Shown: positions 56,982 through 64,000 of the stretch, one piece after another
Numbering within the stretch: the stretch's first letter is position 1
Layout of the letters: each line of letters starts with the position of its first letter
DNA from: Pseudomonas hunanensis
GTDB taxonomy: Bacteria > Pseudomonadota > Gammaproteobacteria > Pseudomonadales > Pseudomonadaceae
Reading direction: 5' to 3'
Length of the DNA: 64,000 nt
NCBI RefSeq assembly: GCF_013393325.1
Contig: NZ_QJRC01000087.1
Location: forward strand, 1 to 64,000
Program-made: the position numbers and the translations under genes
The notes under the pieces: model-generated
Database searches by the model: none
What the model was told of the DNA's origin: nothing
The model's input: the letters and a program-made list of their open reading frames with translations, nothing else

Positions 56982-58490
56982 ATGAAGAAATCAGTTGGCA
57001 TCCTTTCCGGCCTGGCGATCGCCATTGCCGTCGCAACCACTGCTGGCGCCTGGTACACCGGCAAGCAGCTGCCTGCCGAGCTGGACAACGCCCTTGCCCG
57101 CAGCAACGCCGACCTCAAGAAGGCCCTGGTCAGCACCGGCGGCAGCATGAGCATCGAGCGGGTGTCGCTGGAGCAGCATTTCTTCAGCAGTACCGCCCAA
57201 TACCGGCTCAAGGCCCGCGACATCAACGTGGGTGAGGGCGAGGTGATCAATTTCGACGTAGGTGTGACCGATCAGATCGAGCACGGCCCGTTCCCCTGGT
57301 CGCGGGTGAAGGCGCTCAAGCTGATGCCTGTACTGGCAGTTAGCAACAGCACCTTGCAAAAGGACGATGCCACCGCGCCGTGGTTTGCCGCCGCAGGCGA
57401 GCAGGCCCCGGTCAGTGCACAGACGAGCCTGGGATACGACGGCAATGTGGTCAGCCAGGTCCGACTGGCACCGATCAAGCTCGACGAAGCAGATGGCAAT
57501 AGCCTCGATTTCTCGGGTATGCAGTTTGAAGCCAGTGGCGACAAGGAAGGCAAGGCTTCGAAATTCCACGGGCAGGCCGACCGTTTCGTGATGAAACTTG
57601 TGCGCGATGATCAGCCGCCTGCCACATTCGAACTCAACGGTCTGACGGTTGGTGGCAACCTTGCCGCCACCGAGCACGACGCCATCTACGTGGGTAACGT
57701 CGACCTGGCGCTGGCCGAAACCAAGGTGACCCTGGGGCCGAAACAGCAGGTGCTGTTGATCAAGGGTCTGGAGCAGAACGCCGTGCAAAGCCTCGATGGC
57801 CCGGACACCGTGGGTGGCCGCGTGGAGTACAAGGTCGGCGACATCACCTGGGATGGCCGTGCGGTAGGCAAGGCGCAGATGGCGGTGAGCGCTTCCTCGG
57901 TCAACGTCCCGGCGCTGCAGGCATTGTCGAAGTGGTACCAGGCACACTTGCCGGAATTCGAGGCCGCCTCCGCAGCCGGCCAGCCAGTACCGCAAATCCA
58001 GATGGACGACGCCGAAAAAGCCAGGTTCCAGGGCGACTTGCAGAAACTCCTGGCTGCCAAGCCCAAGGTCGCGGTAGAAAACCTGTCGTTCAAAACGGCC
58101 AATGGCGAGAGCCGCTTCAATCTGTCGATGGGCTTCACCGCCCCGGCCAGCTTCGACCTGCCGTCGGACCAGTTGAGCAAGCAGATGATCACCGAGGTTA
58201 AGAGCAAGTTGTCGCTGTCCAAGCCGATGATCGGTGACCTGGCGACCCTGCAGGCACTGCTGGACGGCCAGACCGACGCCCAGGCGATTGCCATGCAGTC
58301 GGGCCAGGCGGGGGAGATGGTCGGCATGATGGCGCTGCAGAGCGGCATGGCGACTGTCGAAGGCAACGATGTGGTGAGCAGCCTGCACTATGCCGATGGC
58401 ATGGTCGATTTCAACGGCAAGAAGATGACTGTGGAAGAATTCGCCATGCTCATGGCCGCACACCTGGCGGCATTGTCGCCGCAGGAGTGA
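56982..58490 (+). CDS. DUF945 family protein (YdgA-like)
   Basis: This 502-residue protein has an N-terminal signal/anchor (MKKSVGILSGLAIAIAVATTAGA) and then a long repeated alpha/beta body typical of the DUF945/YdgA family. Examples are YTGKQLPAELDNAL near 27 and HGPFPWSRVKALKLMPVLA near 100. The family includes periplasmic or inner-membrane-anchored proteins of unclear function. The start at 56982 has weak ribosome-site support, but the upstream frame lacks a signal peptide. Confidence 0.88.
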   Translation: MKKSVGILSGLAIAIAVATTAGAWYTGKQLPAELDNALARSNADLKKALVSTGGSMSIERVSLEQHFFSSTAQYRLKARDINVGEGEVINFDVGVTDQIEHGPFPWSRVKALKLMPVLAVSNSTLQKDDATAPWFAAAGEQAPVSAQTSLGYDGNVVSQVRLAPIKLDEADGNSLDFSGMQFEASGDKEGKASKFHGQADRFVMKLVRDDQPPATFELNGLTVGGNLAATEHDAIYVGNVDLALAETKVTLGPKQQVLLIKGLEQNAVQSLDGPDTVGGRVEYKVGDITWDGRAVGKAQMAVSASSVNVPALQALSKWYQAHLPEFEAASAAGQPVPQIQMDDAEKARFQGDLQKLLAAKPKVAVENLSFKTANGESRFNLSMGFTAPASFDLPSDQLSKQMITEVKSKLSLSKPMIGDLATLQALLDGQTDAQAIAMQSGQAGEMVGMMALQSGMATVEGNDVVSSLHYADGMVDFNGKKMTVEEFAMLMAAHLAALSPQE

Positions 58491-58499
58491 TCGATTGAA

Positions 58500-58547
58500 C
58501 CTGCACAGGCCTCTTCGCGGGCGAGCCCGCGAAGAGGCCTGTGCAGG
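58500..58547. repeat. Perfect 23-bp palindrome after the DUF945 gene
   Basis: Arms 58500-58522 and 58525-58547 are exact complements with a 2-nt loop (core ttcgcgggcgagcccgcgaa). The core is a REP unit; it may end transcription despite lacking a T-run. Confidence 0.9.
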
Positions 58548-58725
58548 CAACACAAAAACCACTTTAGAAATCGCTGGATTGTCTGTAGCCTTCGGCCTCC
58601 GATAATAATCCGCGCCCGCAGAGGGCCGTGGCGGCCAGTGTGCCGTCCGGCACCCTTAGCCGATCTGCCAGGGCCGGGTGATACACTCGATTTGACGCGC
58701 ACGCGCGCCTGCAGGTCCAGCGATC

Positions 58726-59784
58726 ATGACCCAGATTTCCGAACGCCTGTTGGTTCAGGCCCACCTCGACGCCAAGCAGCCCAATCCGCTGACAGCCGAG
58801 CAGGAGGCCGAATACCGTGCGGCCATCGCTGCCGAGCTCAAAGCCCAGAATGCCGTGCTGGTTGCCCATTATTACTGCGACCCGGTTATCCAGGCGCTGG
58901 CCGAAGAAACCGGCGGCTGCGTGTCCGACTCGCTGGAAATGGCCCGTTTTGGCAAGAACCACCCGGCCGAAACCGTGATCGTGGCCGGTGTGCGTTTCAT
59001 GGGCGAGACGGCGAAAATTCTCACCCCCGAAAAGCGCGTGCTGATGCCGACCCTGGAGGCCACCTGCTCGCTCGACCTGGGCTGCCCGGTAGAAGAATTC
59101 TCGGCTTTCTGCGACCAGCACCCTGAGCGCACCGTGGTGGTCTACGCCAACACGTCCGCTGCGGTGAAAGCACGTGCCGACTGGGTGGTGACGTCGAGCT
59201 GTGCGCTGGAAATCGTCGAAAGCCTGATGGACAACGGCGAAACCATCATCTGGGGGCCGGACCAGCATCTGGGCCGTTACATCCAGAAGCAGACCGGTGC
59301 CGACATGCTGCTGTGGGACGGTGCCTGCATCGTTCACGAGGAGTTCAAGTCGCGTCAGTTGGCCGACATGAAGGCGCTGTACCCGGATGCTGCGATCCTG
59401 GTGCACCCCGAGTCGCCGGAAGCGGTGATCGAGCTGGCCGACGCGGTCGGGTCCACCAGCCAACTGATCAAGGCTGCTCAGACGCTGCCGAACAAGACCT
59501 TCATCGTCGCCACCGACCGCGGCATCTTCTACAAGATGCAGCAGCTGTGCCCGGATAAAGAGTTCGTCGAAGCGCCTACCGCCGGCAACGGCGCGGCATG
59601 CCGCAGCTGCGCGCACTGCCCGTGGATGGCGATGAACACCCTGGAGCGGGTGCTGGACTGCCTGCGCAAGGGCGGCGATGAGATTTTCGTCGACCCTGCG
59701 CTGGTGCCCAAGGCGATCAAGCCGCTGAACCGCATGCTGGACTTTACCCAGGCGGCACGCCTGAAGCTGTCTGGTAACGCCTGA
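58726..59784 (+). CDS. nadA: Quinolinate synthase A
   Basis: This 352-residue enzyme condenses iminoaspartate with dihydroxyacetone phosphate to quinolinate in NAD synthesis. Three pseudo-symmetric domains are seen. Cysteines for the 4Fe-4S cluster lie in [22 protein letters not shown] and [29 protein letters not shown] is the family start region. No nadB partner is in the window. Confidence 0.96.
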   Translation: MTQISERLLVQAHLDAKQPNPLTAEQEAEYRAAIAAELKAQNAVLVAHYYCDPVIQALAEETGGCVSDSLEMARFGKNHPAETVIVAGVRFMGETAKILTPEKRVLMPTLEATCSLDLGCPVEEFSAFCDQHPERTVVVYANTSAAVKARADWVVTSSCALEIVESLMDNGETIIWGPDQHLGRYIQKQTGADMLLWDGACIVHEEFKSRQLADMKALYPDAAILVHPESPEAVIELADAVGSTSQLIKAAQTLPNKTFIVATDRGIFYKMQQLCPDKEFVEAPTAGNGAACRSCAHCPWMAMNTLERVLDCLRKGGDEIFVDPALVPKAIKPLNRMLDFTQAARLKLSGNA

Positions 59785-59815
59785 AAATGCTGGGGCGCAA
59801 AGCGCCCCCGGATTC

Positions 59816-61252
59816 TCAGCGCCCCATCATTTCCCGAACCATGCGCTGCTGCTCCATGATCTCGCGCTGGCGCTGATCGATCTGCGAGGCCAGTGGGAAG
59901 TTGCCGCCCGCCCGGCGCTTGGCGTAGTCCAGCTGCTGAATCGCCTGGTCAAAGTCCCCAACCAAGGTGAAGTACTCGGCCCGCGCCCGGTGCAAACCAA
60001 TGGTATTGCCCGACAAACCGCGTACTTCGGCCATGTCGTACCACACATCCGGGTCGTCCGGTCGGCTCTTGACCAGCTCGTTCAACACCTTCTCCGCCTC
60101 GGCAGGCTTGTTCTGCTTTACCAGCAGGTCGGCACGCACTTGCTTCAGCGGGTAGTTGCCCGGGTACAGCCCCTGCATTCGCTCGGCCCGCTGTTGTGCA
60201 TCGGCCAGGCGATTGTTGGTAATGTCCAGGTCGATCTGTGCCAGGTTGTAGGTGATGTCGTTCGGCGCCTTGGCCAGCAGCGGCTTGAGCAACTCGCGCG
60301 CCTCGTTCAGCTGGCCGCCCTTGATCTGTGCCAGGGCCAGGCCGTAGCGCGCGGCGTCCAGTTTCGGGTCTTCGTCCAACTGGGCGCGAAAGCGCTTGGC
60401 GGCAAGCCCTGGGGTGCCTTCGTAGGTCAGCGCCACCCGAGCACGAATCAGCTGGTAGCGCATGCTGTCTTCTATGCCGCCTTTGGGCGCCTGGTCGGCG
60501 CGGTTGCGGGTGTCGGCGATACGCGATTCAGTCACCGGGTGAGTCAGCAAGAACTCCGGCGGCTTGGCGTCATAGCGATACTGGCGTGCCAGGCGCTCGA
60601 ACATGGTCGGCATGTTGCGCGGGTCGTAGCCGGCCTTTTCCAGGTTCTGGATGCCGATGCGGTCGGCTTCCTGTTCGTTCTGCCGCGAAAAGCGCCGTTG
60701 TTCCTGGATGGCCGCTGCCTGGGTGCCGGCGATCATGCCGATACCCGCATCGCCAGCGCCACCGGCGGCCAGCACGATGCCGGCCAGCAGTGCAGCCATC
60801 ATCGGCAATTGCATGCGTTGCTGGGCTTCGACGCCGCGGGCGAAGTGGCGTTGCGACAAGTGCGCCAGTTCGTGGGCCAGAACCGAGGCGTATTCCCCTT
60901 CGGTCTGAGCGTTGAGGAACAGTCCACCGTTGACCCCGACGATTCCACCCGGCGCGGCGAAGGCGTTGAGCTCGCGGCTGTCGATGAGGATGAACTCCAG
61001 GCGCCGGTCCTGCAGCTGGCTGGTCTCGGCCAGCTTGTACACGCTGGTTTCGACGTAGTCCTTGAGCTGTGGGTCGTTGAGCTGGTTGACCTGGCCGCGC
61101 AGCAGGCTCAGCCAGGCGCGGCCCAGTTGGTGCTCTTGTTGCGGCGAAACGATCGCGGAACTGGCATCCCCCAGTGATGGCAGGTCGTCAGCATGGCCGG
61201 GAAGGGCCATCAGGCAGGCCAGCGTCAGCAGGGTAGGGCGCAGTAGATTCAT
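59816..61252 (-). CDS. bepA: M48 family metalloprotease, BepA-like
   Basis: This 478-residue periplasmic zinc protease and chaperone has a signal peptide (about 1-21, ending ALPGHA). The zinc site is LAHELAHLSQRH (HExxH near 126-130) with a downstream Glu in EQEADRIG. The C-terminal half (about 270-470) consists of TPR repeats. In E. coli BepA degrades stalled LptD and helps outer-membrane protein assembly. Confidence 0.92.
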   Translation of the reverse strand: MNLLRPTLLTLACLMALPGHADDLPSLGDASSAIVSPQQEHQLGRAWLSLLRGQVNQLNDPQLKDYVETSVYKLAETSQLQDRRLEFILIDSRELNAFAAPGGIVGVNGGLFLNAQTEGEYASVLAHELAHLSQRHFARGVEAQQRMQLPMMAALLAGIVLAAGGAGDAGIGMIAGTQAAAIQEQRRFSRQNEQEADRIGIQNLEKAGYDPRNMPTMFERLARQYRYDAKPPEFLLTHPVTESRIADTRNRADQAPKGGIEDSMRYQLIRARVALTYEGTPGLAAKRFRAQLDEDPKLDAARYGLALAQIKGGQLNEARELLKPLLAKAPNDITYNLAQIDLDITNNRLADAQQRAERMQGLYPGNYPLKQVRADLLVKQNKPAEAEKVLNELVKSRPDDPDVWYDMAEVRGLSGNTIGLHRARAEYFTLVGDFDQAIQQLDYAKRRAGGNFPLASQIDQRQREIMEQQRMVREMMGR

Positions 61253-61373
61253 GCATGAAGCTCGCGTCGGTCAAAGATACCTACTGTAGCGGGCTCACAC
61301 GTTGGCGACCAGTGGCGCTATTCTAGCCGGCCCTGTCAGCAAGCAGTCTGGCAACGCCTTTGGAGACCCCGCG

Positions 61374-61613
61374 ATGAGTGACACCCTGACCTGTGACGCC
61401 GAACTGGACGCCAGCGGGCTGAATTGCCCCTTGCCACTGTTGAAGGCAAAGATGGAGCTCAACCGCCTGGCTAGCGGTGCGGTACTCAAGGTGATCGCCA
61501 CTGACGCAGGCTCGCAGCGCGACTTCCGCACTTTCGCCCAGTTGGCCGGTCATACCCTGCTGCAGGAAACGGCCGAGGCCGGCACCTACACTTACTGGCT
61601 GCGCAAGGCCTGA
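61374..61613 (+). CDS. TusA/SirA-like sulfurtransferase
   Basis: This 79-residue protein has the single active Cys in LDASGLNCPLPLLKAK (C18, the CPxP motif), as in TusA, which relays sulfur to tRNA 2-thiouridine synthesis and other pathways. It may instead be a paralogue of unknown acceptor. The start at 61374 is preferred over the upstream codon, which has no ribosome site. Confidence 0.88.
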   Translation: MSDTLTCDAELDASGLNCPLPLLKAKMELNRLASGAVLKVIATDAGSQRDFRTFAQLAGHTLLQETAEAGTYTYWLRKA

Positions 61614-61633
61614 GTCTTTTCCAAGGATCGTCA

Positions 61634-62704
61634 ATGTTCAAAGTGCTTCGCGACTGGATGCAGCGCTACTTCTCCGATGAAGAAGCGGTGGTGCTGGCGG
61701 TCCTGTTGTTCCTGGCTTTTACTGCGGTACTGACCCTGGGCGGTATGCTCGCGCCGGTGCTGGCCGGCATGGTGCTGGCGTTCCTGATGCAAGGGCTTGT
61801 CAACGCCCTGGAGCGTGTGCGAGTCCCTACGCGGCTGGCGGTGATGCTGGTGTTCGCCCTGTTCATGGGCGCGCTGGCGGTATTCATGCTGGTGCTGGTG
61901 CCGCTGCTGTGGCACCAGTTGATCACCCTGTTCAACGAGTTGCCGGGCATGCTCGGCAAGTGGCAGTCGCTGTTGCTGCTGTTGCCCGAGCGCTACCCGC
62001 ATCTGGTGTCGGACGAGCAGGTGCTGCATGCCATCGAATCGGTACGCGGTGAAATCGGCAAGTTTGGCCAATGGGCGCTGACCTTTTCGCTGTCCAGCCT
62101 GCCGCTGCTGGTCAATGCCATGATCTACCTGGTGCTGGTGCCGATCCTGGTGTTCTTCTTCCTCAAGGATCGCGAACTGATCGGCCGCTGGGTCAGCGGC
62201 TACCTGCCCAGCCAGCGCGCGCTGCTTAACCGGGTGGGCAGCGAGATGAACCGGCAGATTGCCAACTACATTCGCGGCAAGGGTATCGAGATCCTGATCT
62301 GCGGCATCGCCACCTATATCGCCTTCATCAGCCTGGGGCTCAACTACGCCGCGCTGCTGGCGTTGCTGGTGGGGCTGTCGGTGGTGGTGCCTTACGTGGG
62401 GGCGGTGGTGGTGACCGTACCGGTAACGCTGATCGCGCTGTTCCAGTGGGGTTGGGGCGACCAGTTCATCTACCTGATGACGGTGTACGCGATCATCCAG
62501 GCGCTGGATGGCAACGTGCTGGTGCCGCTGCTGTTCTCCGAGGCGGTGAGCCTGCACCCGGTGGCGATCATTTGCGCGGTATTGCTGTTTGGCGGGTTGT
62601 GGGGGTTCTGGGGGATCTTCTTCGCGATTCCGCTGGCGACGTTGATCAAGGCTGTGCTGGATGCCTGGCCGCGACATGAGCCGAGTGTGTCACCGATGCT
62701 TTGA
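61634..62704 (+). CDS. AI-2E family transporter, PerM-like
   Basis: This 356-residue inner-membrane protein has about eight helices. The family block LVGLSVVVPYVGAVVVTVPV and the later LVPLLFSEAVSLHPVAII are present. The annotation as an AI-2 exporter comes from one E. coli member; many family members transport other solutes, so the substrate is unknown. It begins 20 bases after the tusA-like gene and is probably cotranscribed. Confidence 0.88.
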   Translation: MFKVLRDWMQRYFSDEEAVVLAVLLFLAFTAVLTLGGMLAPVLAGMVLAFLMQGLVNALERVRVPTRLAVMLVFALFMGALAVFMLVLVPLLWHQLITLFNELPGMLGKWQSLLLLLPERYPHLVSDEQVLHAIESVRGEIGKFGQWALTFSLSSLPLLVNAMIYLVLVPILVFFFLKDRELIGRWVSGYLPSQRALLNRVGSEMNRQIANYIRGKGIEILICGIATYIAFISLGLNYAALLALLVGLSVVVPYVGAVVVTVPVTLIALFQWGWGDQFIYLMTVYAIIQALDGNVLVPLLFSEAVSLHPVAIICAVLLFGGLWGFWGIFFAIPLATLIKAVLDAWPRHEPSVSPML

Positions 62705-62709
62705 ATGTG

Positions 62710-62734
62710 AATGGGGCTGCAATGCAGCCCCATT
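62710..62734. terminator. Bidirectional terminator between perM-like gene and bcp
   Basis: AATGGGGCTGC-AAT-GCAGCCCCATT, an 11-bp perfect stem, matches the hairpin at 31945-31969 at all but one loop base. Confidence 0.82.
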
Positions 62735-62739
62735 CAATT

Positions 62740-63213
62740 TCAAGCCTTGTTCAAGGCTTGGGCAGCGGCCAACACGGCATCCACATGCCCGGGCACCTTC
62801 ACCCCACGCCATTCCTGGCGCAGCACACCGTCCTTGTCGATCAGGAAGGTGCTGCGATCTACGCCCATGTATTCCTTGCCGTACAGCTTCTTCAGTTTGA
62901 TCACGTCGAACAGCTGGCACAGGGCCTCGTCCTTGTCGCTGATCAGCTCGAAGGGGAAGCCTTGCTTGGCTTTGAAGTTTTCGTGCGACTTGATGCCATC
63001 GCGCGATACGCCGAACACCACGGTATTGGCTGCGGCAAAGGCGTCATGCTGGTCGCGAAAGCCCTGGCCCTCGGTGGTGCAGCCTGGGGTGCTGTCCTTG
63101 GGGTAGAAGTACACCACCACTTGCTGGCCCTTGAGTTCGGCCAGGCTGACGGTTTGCCCGCTGGTAGCCTGGGCCTGGAAGTCGGCAACGGGTTGGTCGA
63201 GTGCTACAGCCAT
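62740..63213 (-). CDS. bcp: Thiol peroxidase Bcp (peroxiredoxin Q type)
   Basis: This 157-residue peroxiredoxin reduces hydroperoxides. The peroxidatic Cys is C45 in PKDSTPGCTTEGQGF. The resolving Cys five residues later in E. coli Bcp is Gln here (position 50), so the enzyme must use another Cys (EALCQLF near 97) or act as a 1-Cys type. The start at 63213 has AAGGA eight bases upstream. It is next to gcvR, as is common. Confidence 0.94.
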   Translation of the reverse strand: MAVALDQPVADFQAQATSGQTVSLAELKGQQVVVYFYPKDSTPGCTTEGQGFRDQHDAFAAANTVVFGVSRDGIKSHENFKAKQGFPFELISDKDEALCQLFDVIKLKKLYGKEYMGVDRSTFLIDKDGVLRQEWRGVKVPGHVDAVLAAAQALNKA

Positions 63214-63224
63214 GGTCGGTTTCC

Positions 63225-63785
63225 TTACATTGGGTTCTGTGGACGCCATGGCTCGATCAACGCATCGAGGTTCAGGGCATCGGCAAAGTCCAGGAACTGG
63301 TCGCGCAGCCAGCTGATCTGCGTGCCGGCCGGCAAAATCACGGTGAACTGGGCGTTGAGCATGCTGCTGCCGGTTTGCGGCGCCAGGTAGGTGTCGCAGG
63401 TCATGGCTTCCAGCTCGACGCGGTGATCGAGGAAGAACTGGCACAGCTCATTGATGATGTCCGGGCGGTAGGCGGCGCTGACGTAGGCCACGTATGGCAG
63501 GGCCTGTGGGCGCACTTCCTGGTCGGCGCTGCGCACCACGTCCAGGGTCAGGCCGTGCTTCTTGCCCAGGCCTGGCAGGGTGGACTCCAGGCGCGCCAGG
63601 GCGTCCCAGCTGCCGCCCACCTGCAGCACCAGGGCGCTGGTCTCGCCGTGGCGGCTCAGGCGCGAGGTGACCACCGCGCAGCGGTTTTCGAAGGCAGCGC
63701 GGCTGAGGACGTTGGCCAGCTCCATGGGGTTTGGGCCCAAGGCACTGATGACAAGGAATTGTTCGCGGACGGTGGGGGTGGACAT
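63225..63785 (-). CDS. gcvR: Glycine cleavage system transcriptional repressor GcvR
   Basis: This 186-residue protein has two ACT domains (about 8-80 and 93-175; EQFLVISALGPNPMELANVL, then YVAYVSAAYRPDIINEL). GcvR-type proteins bind glycine and modulate GcvA in E. coli. The gene begins 11 bases upstream of bcp on the same strand, so the two are probably cotranscribed. Confidence 0.9.
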   Translation of the reverse strand: MSTPTVREQFLVISALGPNPMELANVLSRAAFENRCAVVTSRLSRHGETSALVLQVGGSWDALARLESTLPGLGKKHGLTLDVVRSADQEVRPQALPYVAYVSAAYRPDIINELCQFFLDHRVELEAMTCDTYLAPQTGSSMLNAQFTVILPAGTQISWLRDQFLDFADALNLDALIEPWRPQNPM

Positions 63786-64000
63786 GCAGCATTCCTAAAG
63801 CGATGAGCGGTCGGCACAGGACGGGCAAAAGCCTCCTGTCGGCAGTGCCCGGGGCTCGCATGCGAGGTCTTGGACGCTGGCGGGGAGCAAGGTCGACGGC
63901 CCGGCGGGCCGCGCTGCACCGATCAAAGGATCAAGGGTAGCGAAATAAGGCGCCGAGGGGAATGCTCCGCCCGCCTGCTTCGCTTGTGCAAGGCCGATGC
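63786..64000. other. 215-bp region at the window edge, upstream of gcvR
   Basis: No credible gene is present. It is GC-rich and probably holds the gcvR promoter and the upstream region of a gene outside the window. No operator can be assigned. Confidence 0.5.

Overview
The window looks like a chromosomal segment of a Pseudomonas of the P. putida group. The evidence is GC-rich coding, the gene order nrdA/nrdB, oprH-phoP-phoQ, dctA, kup, dinB, proS, oprD-type porin, dps, aspS-yebC-ruvCAB-ybgC-tolQRAB-pal-cpoB-queE-queC, nadA, bcp-gcvR, and P. putida-style REP palindromes. The match to P. putida is recalled from general knowledge and was not checked by search.

Layout. 1-1.2 kb: one intact IS3-family element. 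1.3-6.7 kb: class I ribonucleotide reductase on the minus strand. nrdA and nrdB are separate transcription units around a small basic ORF, and each has a pair of NrdR-box-like sites exactly 31 bp apart. 7-13.8 kb: two two-component systems (RstAB-like and PhoPQ), a phosphopantetheinyl transferase, a dienelactone hydrolase-like protein and OprH, whose promoter carries four GTTCAG repeats at 11-bp spacing. 13.8-18 kb: dctA with a sigma-54 promoter and paired palindromes, then trmO, a YehS-like gene, a pseudouridine synthase homologue and a GNAT gene. 18.1-22.4 kb: the least understood part, four plus-strand genes for a secreted Gly/His repeat protein, a DUF6502-like protein, a secreted DUF5666-like protein with a long KVE repeat, and a small predicted outer-membrane barrel.

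22.4-36 kb: rimO, kup, an acvB-mprF pair (aminoacyl-phosphatidylglycerol metabolism), three tandem initiator tRNA genes each with its own promoter and terminator, dinB with a LexA box, a lipoprotein, proS and an OprD-family porin. 36.8-39.6 kb: small genes including a membrane-anchored cold-shock-domain protein and dps. 39.7-51.8 kb: the conserved aspS to queC block (translation, Holliday-junction processing, Tol-Pal envelope machinery, queuosine synthesis), followed by tRNA-Lys. 52-63.8 kb: a CDF transporter, a dCache chemoreceptor (probable McpU) beside a PuuP/PlaP-like putrescine importer, a DUF945 protein, nadA, bepA-like protease, tusA-like gene, perM-like gene, bcp and gcvR.

Most genes are core housekeeping. 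The best candidate for something undescribed is the 18.1-22.4 kb repeat-protein locus. The regulatory arrays at nrdA, nrdB, oprH and dctA, and a pseudouridine synthase with Glu at the catalytic Asp position, also merit checking.
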